A stretch of DNA of 64,000 nt from Kocuria palustris (GTDB taxonomy: Bacteria; Actinomycetota; Actinomycetes; Actinomycetales; Micrococcaceae). The stretch lies in assembly GCF_016907795.1 (NCBI RefSeq), contig NZ_JAFBCR010000001.1:2480001-2544000 (forward strand), in the 5' to 3' direction. Each line of letters starts with the position of its first letter. Position 1 is the first letter of the stretch. The notes under the pieces are model-generated. The model did no database searches. It was not told the DNA's origin and saw nothing but the letters and a program-made list of their open reading frames with translations. Position numbers and translations under genes: made by a program. Shown piece after piece: positions 24,669 to 33,828 of this stretch.

Positions 24669-25247
24669 GTGATCGAGCCCGAGCTGGCCCAGCGCTTCGG
24701 CGCCTCCAAGACGCCGGTGCGCGAGGCCCTGCAGCTGCTGGTCGCCGAGGGCCTGGTGGAGGTGCTGCCCAAGAAGGGCTACCGCATCCGGGGCATGGAG
24801 CTGACGGATCTCGGTGAGGTCCTGGAGCTGCGCACCCTCCTGGAATCCCGAGCAGCCGCCCGCTGCGCGCGCTGGGCGGATCCCGAGCAGGTCGAGGACC
24901 TCACGCGGCGGTGGGAGGCTCAGCGCGATGCGCTGGGACTCGAGCCGCTCGAGCGGACGCTGCGCGCCCGGGACTTCCACGCGAGCATCGCCCAGGCCTC
25001 CGGCAGCCATCGACTGTCCGGCATCCTCGAGGGCCTGCATCACGAGATGGTGCGGGCGCACCACGTCCTGCCGCAGCTGCGCTGGCACCTCAGCGAGGAG
25101 ATCGAGCTGCGGGAGCATCGCGAGATCCTGGCGGCGATCACCGCCGCAGACCCCGAGCGCGCCGAGGCGGCCATGCGCACGCACATGGACTCGATCCGCG
25201 AATCCCTGGGATCGGGACTGGGCGAACCCGGCACGACGATGGGCTGA
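24669..25247 (+). pseudogene. FCD-type GntR regulator lacking its first helix
   Basis: A GntR/FadR-FCD regulator, probably LldR-like. The visible part begins at the end of the winged HTH (PGERVIEPELAQRFGASKTPVREALQLL), keeps the wing VLPKKGYRIRG and a full FCD effector domain (ELRTLLESRAAARCA to HMDSIRESL). The usual first 25 residues, with the helix LRxAIxxGxL, are missing, because sequence upstream of GERV is the antisense of the transporter gene. GTG 24669 gives 192 residues and only 24 bases separate it from the transporter start. It would lack part of the DNA-binding domain and has no promoter space. It may be nonfunctional or an assembly artefact. Confidence 0.6.
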
Positions 25248-25262
25248 GCGGACTCGCTGCCG

Positions 25263-26609
25263 TCAGGAACCCGGTGGCCGGTCCAGGAACCAGGCCTCGG
25301 ACCCGCCGTATCGACCCGGCCCCTGCGTGTACTCCACCCCGCGGTCGTCGAGCAGCAGCGCCGGCGGCACGAACTGGAGGTGGCCGTGCTCCTCGGTGCG
25401 CATGCTGCGCAGCTGCACGCGCGTGTGCCGCGGCGGCCCCGTGGTCTGCGGGTGCTCCAGCAGCAGTGCGGCGGTGCGGGCCAGGGACAGGTGGGCGACG
25501 TCGGCGTGATCCGAGGCCAGCAGGGCCCCCACGGCGGCCACCACGCCCATGCCGGTGGCGTGGTCCAGCGCCTGAACGGGCAGGGCACCGGGTGCGCCGT
25601 CGGGGCAGCGGTAGAGGTGGGCGACCCCGGAGGCTGCCTGGACGATGCTGTCGAAGCCGCGCCTGCCCGCCCACGGACCGGCCGAGCCCCAGGCGCTCAG
25701 ACGGACCACGCGCAGCCCGGGGCGCTCGATCACGGGCTGGTCGTCCTCCACGCCGAAGCGGGACAGCGCCCCGCCGCGGTAGCCGAGCAGCAGGACGTGG
25801 GCGTCGTCGAGCAGGCGCTGCAGGGTCTGCAGCCCGCGCCGATTGCGCAGATCGAGCACGACGCTGCGCTTGTGGAAGCCCGTGTCCAGGTGCTGCCCGC
25901 GCAGCTCGGGGATCGACGGCGGGTCCACTCGCAGCACATCCGCCCCCAGGGCGCCCAGCAGCCGGGAGGCGCTGGGGCCGGCGATCACGCGGGTGAGGTC
26001 CAGGACGCGCAGACCCCTCAGGGGAGCGTCGCCGCCGTCCTCGGGCGGAGCCCAGCGGCGCACCGGGATGCCGGAGGACTGGAAGCGCAGCCACGGGCCC
26101 TGCGCGGCGGCCCGTCCCGGTGCGCTGCGCGCCCAGGCTTCAGGGGTGCGCACGGCGGCGGCCACCCCGCCGGCGTCGCGCACGCGCTGCTCGACCTCCA
26201 GAGCCTGACGACGGCTCAGCACCTCCGTCAGGCGCTGCGGATCCGAGGCGCCGAGGGCGCGTTCGATGGCGCGGGCGTGGTGCGGGTAGTTGCCGTGCAG
26301 GCGCACCCAGCCGTCGGCGGTGGCATGGAATCCGGACAGCGCTCCCGCGGTCTGCGGACGACGGCCGTTGACGCGCAGGTGGGAGATCGAGGCGAAGGAG
26401 GCGGCCACTGTCTCGGCATCCACCGAGAAGTCCCGCCCGGTGAGATGCGACAGTCCCGTGGCGGCGGCCTGTGCCGAGCCCAGGGCCAGGCCCTCCACGT
26501 CCAGGGGTCCGCACCACCACAGGCGCGGACCGCGGATGGGGGCCGCCTGGGACGGGTCGAGGTCGACGGCGGCGGCGAGATCGCTGAACAGCGGCGGTAC
26601 GGCGGCCAT
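25263..26609 (-). CDS. CaiB/BaiF-type class III CoA transferase
   Basis: A 448-residue class III acyl-CoA transferase-like protein. The core is RGLRVLDLTRVIAGPSASRLLGALGADVLRVD, then KRSVVLDLRN and the catalytic Asp region GFDSIVQAASG. The first 190 residues are an extra N-terminal domain that looks like a degenerate second CaiB half, a fused-duplicate layout seen in some actinobacteria. CoA donor and acceptor acids are unknown. It is divergent from the FBP-domain gene and convergent with the GntR remnant. A second, shorter CoA transferase lies in the beta-oxidation locus at 58893. Confidence 0.8.
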   Translation of the reverse strand: MAAVPPLFSDLAAAVDLDPSQAAPIRGPRLWWCGPLDVEGLALGSAQAAATGLSHLTGRDFSVDAETVAASFASISHLRVNGRRPQTAGALSGFHATADGWVRLHGNYPHHARAIERALGASDPQRLTEVLSRRQALEVEQRVRDAGGVAAAVRTPEAWARSAPGRAAAQGPWLRFQSSGIPVRRWAPPEDGGDAPLRGLRVLDLTRVIAGPSASRLLGALGADVLRVDPPSIPELRGQHLDTGFHKRSVVLDLRNRRGLQTLQRLLDDAHVLLLGYRGGALSRFGVEDDQPVIERPGLRVVRLSAWGSAGPWAGRRGFDSIVQAASGVAHLYRCPDGAPGALPVQALDHATGMGVVAAVGALLASDHADVAHLSLARTAALLLEHPQTTGPPRHTRVQLRSMRTEEHGHLQFVPPALLLDDRGVEYTQGPGRYGGSEAWFLDRPPGS

Positions 26610-26727
26610 GGGCGCAATCTATCGTCCGCTGTGCTCCCGGTCACAACTGCAGGGGCTGTGATACGTTCGCCGCCGCCCTGCGGGTGCTCCGAGCACCCGT
26701 CCCTCCTTCCGCAGAGAGCCGACCCCC

Positions 26728-27231
26728 GTGCACGCACACTCCGAGTCCGAGATCCGCAAGAGCTTCCTGAACTGCTCCAAGGGAGCCGCGCAGCGCCTGG
26801 CGGTGCCGAAGGACCTGGACCAGATCGACTGGGACGCCCAGATCATCCTGGGCTGGACCGATCCCAAGTCGCCCAAGGCCGCTTACCTGGTGGTCGAGAC
26901 CGACGACGGCCTGCGCGGGCTGGTGATGGAGAAGTCGACGCTGAAGGGCAACGGCGGGGCGCGGATGTGCCAGCTGTGCCTGACCCTGCACACCTCCACC
27001 GGGGTATCCATGTTCTCGATCCAGCGCTCGAAGTCGGCCAAGGACCGGTACAGCAGCGTGGGCACCTACATCTGCACGGACCTCGCCTGCAGCGACTACA
27101 CCGTGGGCCGGCGCAAGCCCGACGGCGTGCGGCAGATGGAGGAGACCCTTTCCCTGGAGGAGCGCTCGCAGCGCACCCTGGAGAACGCCCAGGGCCTGGT
27201 GCAGAGGGTAGCGCAGAGCCTGGGGACGTGA
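26728..27231 (+). CDS. FBP-domain (FusB/EF-G-binding-like) zinc protein
   Basis: A 167-residue protein of the actinobacterial FBP-domain family. A helical N-terminal part (IRKSFLNCSKGAAQRLAVP) precedes a four-Cys treble-clef zinc finger formed by MCQLC (about 90-94) and ICTDLACSDY (about 125-134). This is the fold of the C-terminal half of FusB/FusC, which bind elongation factor G and free it from fusidic-acid-stalled ribosomes. Whether this protein gives resistance or has a housekeeping role in EF-G turnover is unknown. The start is GTG 26728; an extended -10-like TGTGATACG lies near 26657-26665. Confidence 0.82.
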   Translation: MHAHSESEIRKSFLNCSKGAAQRLAVPKDLDQIDWDAQIILGWTDPKSPKAAYLVVETDDGLRGLVMEKSTLKGNGGARMCQLCLTLHTSTGVSMFSIQRSKSAKDRYSSVGTYICTDLACSDYTVGRRKPDGVRQMEETLSLEERSQRTLENAQGLVQRVAQSLGT

Positions 27232-27426
27232 TTCCCCAGGCGACTCCCGGAACGGGATACAGGGTCTGCATCGGATAGGCCGTATGGACCTGTTCGAGAT
27301 GGACGGTCATCCCGTCGACGCAGAACCAGAACTGCGCAATATCTTCATCGCGGACGAGGATCCGGACCTCAGGGTGTACTCGGACTTCTTGGTCGGTTGC
27401 GGTACCGAGGTGTGCCTGCCCACTGC

Positions 27427-27669
27427 TCAGGGCCGCTCGACGATGAAGGTCGCGCCGTCCTCGTCGTCAGAGTCAAGCCACTCGACGACCTCCTCTCCCA
27501 GCCCCGCGGCGATGGCTTCAGCGGTCTCGCGCCACGAGGTGAGCTTGCCGATCGCCAGGTGCGGCTGCGAGGGGGAGAAGGAGGCTCGCGCGGCGTCGAT
27601 CAGACCCTGAGCGCATCGAGCTCGGTCGTCGTGGTCAAGCGCGAACATCCAGGGGTACTGCGACGTCAA
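27427..27669 (-). pseudogene. C-terminal remnant of a possible antitoxin-like protein
   Basis: An 80-codon frame with a poor TTG start; ATG 27648 would be the first methionine. The sequence PWMFALDHDDRARCAQGLID, then PHLAIGKLTSWRETAEAIAAGLGEEVVEWLD, looks like real coding sequence. From memory it resembles the C-terminal half of long actinobacterial prevent-host-death antitoxins, but I cannot confirm that. The same frame upstream hits a stop inside the repeat at 27684-27724, beyond which it continues VPQATALRLRQIVRERTTSG, so the repeat appears to have landed in or replaced part of a gene. No toxin partner is recognisable. Confidence 0.4.
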
Positions 27670-27683
27670 CTGGAAACCGAGCC

Positions 27684-27724
27684 ATAGGTCAGGTCAAACT
27701 TTCACCTGATCGTGCGGCAGTCCC
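27684..27724 (-). repeat. palindromic repeat copy A at the accessory-region edge
   Basis: The last 21 bases (27704-27724) are the exact reverse complement of 43712-43732. ATAGGTCAGGTCA (27684-27696) also matches the other arm of the 43.7-kb copy. The middle differs (seven bases against ten) and the outer left arm is missing. It lies in opposite orientation to copy B. Confidence 0.75.
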
Positions 27725-28040
27725 GATGTCGTGCGTTCTCGCACGATCTGTCGGAGGCGCAGTGCTGTGGCCTGCGGCACGACCATGAGGACGCGGGCCG
27801 GGATTCGCGCGAAGCTGTCCGATTCCTCAGCTCGGAGGGCCTCTCTCAGATACCGACGAGTTCGCCGGGCTCGTGCCGAGCCAAATGGCGGAGCAGCAGC
27901 CGATCCGTGCCCAGCGACGATCGAATCGCGTGCCGCAGATGCTCGGGTGGCCGAGGAGTAGGGCCCTGGGTGTCGCGTTGAAGTGGTCGGCGCTGCGCGC
28001 TGATCAGGCCTGTCACGAGATGCCCGGCGTGGATTTCAAG
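27725..28040. other. gene-poor stretch before the IS1595 element
   Basis: No confident gene. Minus-strand reading gives protein-like pieces (EALRAEESDSFARIPARVLM and HLRHAIRSSLGTDRLLLRHL) in different frames, suggesting decayed coding sequence rather than an intact gene. Confidence 0.4.
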
Positions 28041-29148
28041 TGATTGGGTCTCCATCTTAGTGCCGTAGACTCGGGGCATGCCTGCTGCACGCGCGGGGAA
28101 GGACTTCCCCGCCTCGTACGCTGAGTTCCTGGCCTGGTTCGGCCAGGACTGGCAGTGCGCGGATTATCTTGACTGGCTGCGCTGGCCCGATGGGTTCGTC
28201 TGCCCGAAGTGCGCCACGGCCCGGGGGTGGCGGGGCCCGGACGGCCGGTGGCGATGTGCCGGCTGCGCCGGGAGGTTCTCCGCGACTGCGGGCACGATCT
28301 TCCATCGCACGCGTACACCGCTGACCGTGTGGTTCGATACCGCGTGGCGGTTGTGCAGCTCTCGCACCGGCGTCTCGGCTGTGGAGATCCAGGAGCAGAT
28401 GCAGCTGGGCTCGTATCAGACCGCGTGGACGATGCTGCACCGCTACCGCTCGGTGATGGTGCGGCCCGGCCGCGAGCGGCTGACCGGCGATGTCGAGGTG
28501 GACGAAGCCTTCCTCGGCGGACCCCAGCCCGGAGTGCGGGGACGCGGGGCGCTGGGCAAGACCCTCATCGCCGGTGCCGTCGAGCGCGAGGGTGATGGGT
28601 TCGGCCGTGCACGGCTGGCCGTCATCGACTCGGCCGACACTGGCGCATTGCGCCGGTTCCTGACTGACCATGTCGCCCCCAGCGCCACCGTGCACACGGA
28701 CGGATGGTCGTCGTACCCGCCCGCGACGCGGGGGCTGTACCACCACGAGCCGATCTCGGTGTCGGCATCGGGCCTGCAGGCCCACGAGGTCCTGCCTGCG
28801 GTGCACGCGGTCTTCGGGATGGCCAAGCGGTGGCTGATGGGAACGCACCACGGTGCCGTGCGCCCGGCTCACGTGCAGGCCTACCTCGACGAGTGGGTCT
28901 TCCGGTTCAACCGGCGCAACTCGCGCAGCCGCGGGTTGTTGTTCTACCGACTGTTGAGCCAGGCCGTTGCCGGCGAGCCGGTGCGGTACGCGGACCTCCG
29001 CAAGGCAGGGATGACACGACCTGCCCCGCCTCCGCCCGGTCAGGAGCGTGGCCGTCCGCCCAGTCTCGCTCTCGGTCCGACGGGCTTGCCCTGGCGGGAG
29101 TGATCAGCATGTTCGCCGCGCTACGGCACTAAGATGGAGACCCAATCA
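28041..29148 (+). mobile_element. IS1595-family insertion sequence
   Basis: A complete element of about 1.1 kb with 28-bp perfect terminal inverted repeats at 28041-28068 and 29121-29148; the canonical ends may be the GGG at 28046 and CCC at 29143. It encodes one transposase. I could not find a matching 8-bp target duplication for either choice of end, so flanks may have recombined after insertion. Confidence 0.9.
28078..29103 (+). CDS. IS1595-family transposase
   Basis: A 341-residue ISXO2-type transposase. The N-terminal zinc ribbon is formed by CPKC and CAGC (residues about 40-65). The DDE-like core shows DVEVDEAFLGG with the first Asp, VHTDGWSSYPP with the second, and FRFNRRNSRSRG where this family carries Asn/Glu as third ligand. 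A Pro-rich tail follows. The frame is intact and lies nine bases inside the left repeat, so the element may still be active. Confidence 0.92.
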   Translation: MPAARAGKDFPASYAEFLAWFGQDWQCADYLDWLRWPDGFVCPKCATARGWRGPDGRWRCAGCAGRFSATAGTIFHRTRTPLTVWFDTAWRLCSSRTGVSAVEIQEQMQLGSYQTAWTMLHRYRSVMVRPGRERLTGDVEVDEAFLGGPQPGVRGRGALGKTLIAGAVEREGDGFGRARLAVIDSADTGALRRFLTDHVAPSATVHTDGWSSYPPATRGLYHHEPISVSASGLQAHEVLPAVHAVFGMAKRWLMGTHHGAVRPAHVQAYLDEWVFRFNRRNSRSRGLLFYRLLSQAVAGEPVRYADLRKAGMTRPAPPPPGQERGRPPSLALGPTGLPWRE

Positions 29149-29507
29149 AAGTAAAGAACGGGTCCAGGAAACCGGTGACGGTCTCATGGGCCGCTCGCGG
29201 CGGCCTCGGACCCCCGATTCTCCACCCGGTCCCAGGGCGGCTCATGCCGCCCCAGGGCAGGCTACTTCGATCCGGTCAAGAGCTGCATCGTTGCACTGGG
29301 GGACGGCCTCTGCCCAGGTCGCGCCTCGCATCAAACGAACGGTTGTTGAGTCAGCTGGAGCGGCATGCGGATGCCTTCTGACGGTGCCGTCGCCTCCTGA
29401 ATCCCCTGACGCGTGGCGCTGTTGGTGCCGGTGCGATGCGCGGTTGGATCGTCGCCTGTGGCACGGTCCGGTCCCGACGGGGCCGGACGGTGACACGGGC
29501 GTAGGAG
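29149..29507. other. non-coding stretch after IS1595
   Basis: No gene recognised. Short frames on both strands look random, apart from a plus-strand tail ending in SNERLLSQLERHADAF that may be the end of a lost gene cut by the element. Confidence 0.4.
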
Positions 29508-30683
29508 TCAGGGCTTGAGGACAACCTTGATGCAGCCGTCTTCCTTCTTCTGGAACTTCTCGTACATCTGTGGTGCCTGGTCCAGGGGGGCGGTGTGCGT
29601 GGTGAGGTCCAGCACGCCCAGCGGGTCCGAGGGGTCATCAACCAGCGGCATCAGGTCCTCGGTCCACCGGCGCACGTTGCATTGGCCCATGCGCAGCTGG
29701 AGCTGCTTGTCGAACATCGTCATCAGCGGCAGGGGGTCCTTCATGCCGCCGTACACCCCGCTGATCGAGATCGTCCCGCCGCGTCGGACGGCCTCGATGG
29801 CGGTGTACAGCGCATCGAGCCGGTCCACCCCGGCCGTCTCCATCGCCTTCCGTCCGAGCGCGGACGGCAATGCCCCCACCGCCTGGTGGGCCAACCCGGC
29901 CACCGGGGAGCCGTGGGCCTCCATCCCGACCGCGTCCACCACGGAGTTCGGCCCGCGCCCGCCGGTGAGGTCCTTGAGCTGCTCAGCCACGCCCTCGGCG
30001 GAGTCCAGGGTATGGACGCCGTGGCGTTCGGCCATGGCCCGGCGTTCGGGGACCGGGTCCACCGCGAATACCTCATAGCCCAGGTGGCGGCCGATCCGGG
30101 CGGACATCTGCCCGACCGGGCCCAGGCCCAACACCGCCAGGGATCCGCCCTGCGGGGGCGCGGCGTACTTCACGGCCTGCCAGGCGGTGGGCACCACGTC
30201 GGAGAGGAACAGGTAGCGTTCGTCCTCCCCGGTGTGCGGGACCTTGATGGGCCCGTAGTCGGCGTGTGGCACGCGCAGGTACTCGGCCTGCCCGCCGGGC
30301 ACCGAACCGTAGAGGCGGGAGTAGCCCAGGAACTGGGCATTGTTGTTGTACTCCCGCACCTGGGTGACCTCGCACTGGGACTGCAGGCCCTGGGTACACA
30401 TGAAGCAGTGGCCGCAGGAGACGTTGAACGGGATCACCACCCGGTCCCCGGTCTTGATGTGGGTGACGGCCGAGCCGACCTCCTCCACGATGCCCATGGG
30501 CTCGTGGCCGATGATGTCGCCCTTGTCCATGAACGGGGTGAGCACCTCGTACAGGTGCAGGTCCGAACCGCAGATCGCGGACGAGGTGATGCGCACGATC
30601 GCGTCCGTGGGTTCCTGGATGCGCGGATCTGGGACGTCCTCCACGCTCACCGAGCGCTTCCCCTGCCATGTCAGAGCCTTCAT
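29508..30683 (-). CDS. Zinc-dependent alcohol dehydrogenase, formaldehyde-dehydrogenase-like
   Basis: A 391-residue medium-chain dehydrogenase. The catalytic Zn motifs are SSAICGSDLH and GHEPMGIVEEVG. The structural Zn loop has four Cys in CGHCFMCTQGLQSQC. The Rossmann motif is VLGLGPVGQMSARIG with an acidic residue (VDPVPER) suggesting NAD. It belongs to the branch that includes glutathione-independent formaldehyde dehydrogenases, and about 3.4 kb downstream lies a closer FdhA homologue. Substrate is uncertain: short alcohols, sugar alcohols or formaldehyde. The start ATG 30683 has AAGGAGG about six bases upstream. Confidence 0.85.
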   Translation of the reverse strand: MKALTWQGKRSVSVEDVPDPRIQEPTDAIVRITSSAICGSDLHLYEVLTPFMDKGDIIGHEPMGIVEEVGSAVTHIKTGDRVVIPFNVSCGHCFMCTQGLQSQCEVTQVREYNNNAQFLGYSRLYGSVPGGQAEYLRVPHADYGPIKVPHTGEDERYLFLSDVVPTAWQAVKYAAPPQGGSLAVLGLGPVGQMSARIGRHLGYEVFAVDPVPERRAMAERHGVHTLDSAEGVAEQLKDLTGGRGPNSVVDAVGMEAHGSPVAGLAHQAVGALPSALGRKAMETAGVDRLDALYTAIEAVRRGGTISISGVYGGMKDPLPLMTMFDKQLQLRMGQCNVRRWTEDLMPLVDDPSDPLGVLDLTTHTAPLDQAPQMYEKFQKKEDGCIKVVLKP

Positions 30684-30874
30684 GGGTCCTCCTTCTCAGC
30701 GCCGCCCCGACCGGGACGACAGCCTGCTGATTTGATCAGTCACATCGATCCTACAACCGCGCCCGCCGCTGACCGGAGGCTGGAGCCGGACGGATCAATC
30801 TCCTCGGTGCGCAAGCCCCAGGGGCTGGTCTGGGTTGGGCTGAGACAGCTGCGCGCGTCCCAGGACTAGGCAGC

Positions 30875-31225
30875 TCAGCCCGGAATGGTCTCGTCGATAT
30901 TGGCATCGCCGCCCTCGGCCTGGTCAAGCTCGATCTCCCAGTGCAAGGAGCCATCGTCTTCGTCCAACTCGGCCTCGTCCAGGACTTGACCGTCGCGGCC
31001 CTCCACGGCGGTGCGGGTGGCGTCCTCGGTGCTTACCTGAGCCTGCTGCGCTTCCCGGACGGCATCTTCATCGCTACTGGCCCGGCCTTCCTCACGGACA
31101 GTGCTGTCCTCTAACACGTTGGTCTCGACGACCTCATTACCGACCACGAGGTCGATCTCGTACTCATCCCGATCGTCCTCACCATCGATGGCCGTGATCA
31201 CGCCCTCGGAGTGTTCGAACAGCAC
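30875..31225 (-). CDS. Very acidic hypothetical protein, possibly truncated by IS3
   Basis: A 116-residue strongly acidic protein (LFEHSEGVITAIDGEDDRDEYEIDLVV, and a tail rich in Asp and Glu) read from GTG 31223-31225. No known domain is recognised. The same frame continues upstream as AVTKPFAAIGA until a TAG at 31260-31262, and beyond that as TEYLATEILAWDEA, running to within about 70 bases of the IS3 end at 31339. This suggests a longer gene with a nonsense change and an IS next to its 5' end. It could also be a natural short gene. Confidence 0.45.
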   Translation of the reverse strand: MLFEHSEGVITAIDGEDDRDEYEIDLVVGNEVVETNVLEDSTVREEGRASSDEDAVREAQQAQVSTEDATRTAVEGRDGQVLDEAELDEDDGSLHWEIELDQAEGGDANIDETIPG

Positions 31226-31365
31226 CGCCCCGATCGCGGCGAAGGGTTTGGTGACGGCCTAGGCTTCGTCCCAGGCAAGGATCTCCGTGGCCAGGTACTC
31301 GGTCCGGCCCGGGACCGGGGTCTGCCCCACGGCCCGGTTGAAGCGTCCTGGGTTTCGTTCCGTGG

Positions 31366-32337
31366 TCAGACGGTCGCGGGTGCGGTCGTCGTGGGGTGAG
31401 TGTAGGCGGCCTCGATGTCTGCGGGGGTGCGGTAGTCGAGGGCCTCGTGAAGGCGCTGGGTGTTCCACCAGTTGACCCAGCCCATCGTGGCGAGTTCGAC
31501 CGTGCTGGCCGTCTCCCAGACGGGCCGGGAGTAGATCAGCTCGGTCTTGTAGAGCCCGTTGACGGTCTCTGCGAGAGCGTTGTCGTAGGAGTCTCCGACG
31601 GTGCCGACCGACGCGGTCACTCCCGCGGTCACGAGCGCGTCGGTGTAGGCCAACGACACGTACTGAGAACCGCGATCGGAGTGGTGGATCAGCCCGCCGT
31701 GGCTGCGGGAAGCACCGGTGACCGCGAGGGCCTGCTCGAGAGCCAGTAAGGGCAACGCGTCAGTGTGCAGACTGGTCGAGACCGCCCAGCCGACGATTCG
31801 GCGGGTGAACACGTCGGTGATGAACGCGAGGTAGCAGAACCCGGCCAGAATCCGGACGTAGGTGATGTCTGCGACCCAGAGGCGGTTGGGGCCGTCCGCG
31901 GTGAACTGGCGCTCGACGAGATCTGGACGATGATCCGCCTGGTGTGCGGGGCGGGTGGTCACGGGCTTGCGGCCCCGCCGCGCGCCGTGCAGCCCCGCCC
32001 GTTTCATCAGGCGGGCGACCTGATCGCGGCCGATGCTCCACCCGGCGTGGCGCATCGCGTGTCACATCTTCCGCACCCCGTAGACCGAGTAGTTCTCCGC
32101 GTGGATCCGCTGGAGCTCCTCCACCAGGATCTCGTCACGCACGGCTCGAGTCGAGGCAGGCCTGGTCTTAGAGGCCCGGTAGGCGCGGGAGGTGATGAAC
32201 CCACAGTCTGTCGCAGCCAGCGTGCGGCAGATGGCCTCGACCCCGAAGCGATCGCGATGCTTGGCGATGAACGCGATCATCTCGTCGTGGGGCGGTCGAG
32301 TTCCGCGGCGAAAAAAGCTGAGGCGGCTTTGAGGATC
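31366..32337 (-). pseudogene. IS3-family transposase orfB, broken
   Basis: Catalytic half of an IS3 transposase with HTH_21 and integrase domains. DDE motifs are seen: VADITYV, HHSDRGSQY and the Glu in DNALAETVNGLYK. It is broken twice. The start side is cut from orfA by IS30, and a TGA at 32062-32064 replaces the Trp expected in VYGVRKM-W-HAMRH (a single G-to-A change on the coding strand). The intended product depends on a -1 frameshift at a run of six T (about 32311-32316, read on the minus strand). The element cannot make its own transposase as it stands. Confidence 0.88.
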
Positions 32338-33571
32338 GGCGGATTCAAGCGGTGGGCGCAAGGAACTCTGCGAGCTTCTCTGATGGTGTCAGATAGCCCA
32401 GCGTCTTGCGGGGGCGTCCGTTGAGGCTGTCCTGGATCGCGTCCAACTCCTCGCGGCTGACGACGCTCAGGTCGGTGCCTTTGGGCAGGTACTGGCGCAG
32501 CAGGCCGTTGGTGTTCTCGTTGCTCCCCCGCTGCCAGGGCGAGTGGGGATCGCAGAAGTAGATCGGGATTCCTGTGGCGATGGTGAACGCGGCGTGCTTG
32601 GACATCTCCGCGCCTTGGTCCCAGGTGATCGTTCGAATCAACGAGGACGGCAGCTTGCTGATTGCGGCGCGCATCGCGGCCTCGACCTGCTCGGCGCTCT
32701 TGCCGTCGGGCAGGTGCAGCAGCAGTGTCATTCGCGTCGAGCGCTCAACGAGCGTGCCGATGGCGCTGCGGCTGCCCTCGCCGAGGATGAGATCTCCTTC
32801 CCAGTGGCCTGGCACGGCGCGGTCGTCGGCTTCTGCGGGGCGCTTGCTGAGCATGATCATGCCGGGGATGCGGCCGCGACCGTCCGTGGTTCCGCGGGGC
32901 TTGCGGGCCGCTCTTCCGGACCGCAGGCACCGCGCCAGCTCACGGCGCAGTTCGCCTCGGCCCTGCACGAACAGCGACTGGTAGATCGTCTCGTGGCTCA
33001 CGCGCATCTCCGGGTCGTCGGCGTGATCCAACCGTAGGCGCGCTGCGATCTCCTCAGGTGACCACAGTTGCTCCAGCCGGCTGGCGACCTCCTCGAGCAG
33101 CCGGCCCGACGCAAGCTTGAACGGCTTCGGTCGACGCGCCTGCTCGCGGGCACGTTCATGACCACGCCACGCCGAGTAGCCGCAGCGACCCCCACCGCGC
33201 TTCACCTCACGGCTGACGGTCGACACCGCACGCCCCAGCTGCTCGGCGATCGCGGTGAAGGTATCGCCGCGATTGATCCCGAGCAGGATCTGCTCGCGCT
33301 CGTCGATCGTCAGACAGCCCTGACGTGGCTCCCACCCGAACGGCCTGGCGTCAAGGTGCCTGCCGGCGCGGGCCATGATGCCGACCAGCGGCGCGCTGCA
33401 GCTGATCTCCTTGGCGATATCGACCAGCCGCCAGCCCCTCGCGTGCAGCCTGAGCGCCAGCTGCTTCTGCTCCCGGCTGAGATGACCGTGCTTGCCCTGC
33501 ATCCGGATCCTCCTGTGATCAGTGACTGTCCCATCTCACAGGAGATGTTGCGCTGACCGCTTGAATCCGCC
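32338..33571 (-). mobile_element. IS30-family insertion sequence inside IS3
   Basis: A complete 1234-bp element with inverted repeats of about 24 bp (32338-32361 and 33548-33571, two mismatches) and a 3-bp target duplication ATC (32335-32337 and 33572-33574). It sits exactly at the orfA/orfB junction of the IS3 element. Confidence 0.9.
32345..33502 (-). CDS. IS30-family transposase
   Basis: An intact 385-residue IS30 transposase. Two N-terminal HTH regions (LSREQKQLALRLHARGW, and FTAIAEQLGRAVSTVSREVKR) precede the DDE core: GHWEGDLILGEG, ITWDQGAEMSKH and WQRGSNENTNGLLRQYLPKG. The C-terminal LNGRPRKTLGYLTPSEK is typical. All catalytic residues are in place, so it may be active, unlike its IS3 host. 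Confidence 0.94.
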   Translation of the reverse strand: MQGKHGHLSREQKQLALRLHARGWRLVDIAKEISCSAPLVGIMARAGRHLDARPFGWEPRQGCLTIDEREQILLGINRGDTFTAIAEQLGRAVSTVSREVKRGGGRCGYSAWRGHERAREQARRPKPFKLASGRLLEEVASRLEQLWSPEEIAARLRLDHADDPEMRVSHETIYQSLFVQGRGELRRELARCLRSGRAARKPRGTTDGRGRIPGMIMLSKRPAEADDRAVPGHWEGDLILGEGSRSAIGTLVERSTRMTLLLHLPDGKSAEQVEAAMRAAISKLPSSLIRTITWDQGAEMSKHAAFTIATGIPIYFCDPHSPWQRGSNENTNGLLRQYLPKGTDLSVVSREELDAIQDSLNGRPRKTLGYLTPSEKLAEFLAPTA

Positions 33572-33828
33572 ATCTCGTTAGCGCGTCTGGCCTCGGCCAG
33601 TTCGCGTCGCAGGCGGCGGATCTCCTGCTCCGGGGTCTCGCCTGCCGCGGCGGGTGCGATCTCGTGGCCGTGGCGGTTGCACCACATCCGCAGTGTCTCC
33701 TCTCCGACACCGACCTGCGGGCCGATCACCCGGATCGAGTGCGAGCGAGGCCCGCCCTCAGCGGCCTGGCGCTCCAGGACCATCCTCACAGCACGCTCAC
33801 GCAGCTCGGGACTGAACTTCTTGGGCAT
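33572..33828 (-). pseudogene. IS3-family orfA, cut at its 3' end by IS30
   Basis: N-terminal HTH protein of the IS3 element, MPKKFSPELRERAVRMVLER, with a leucine-zipper-like end RRLRRELAEARRANE. Its reading frame runs into the IS30 right end at 33571; the lost continuation (ILKAASAFFAAELDR) can be read by joining 33572 to 32334. It is unlikely to be functional in this copy. Confidence 0.85.

Noticed and set aside
28033-29156. 8-bp target duplication around IS1595
   Set aside because: Flanks compared for both possible element ends do not match over eight bases.
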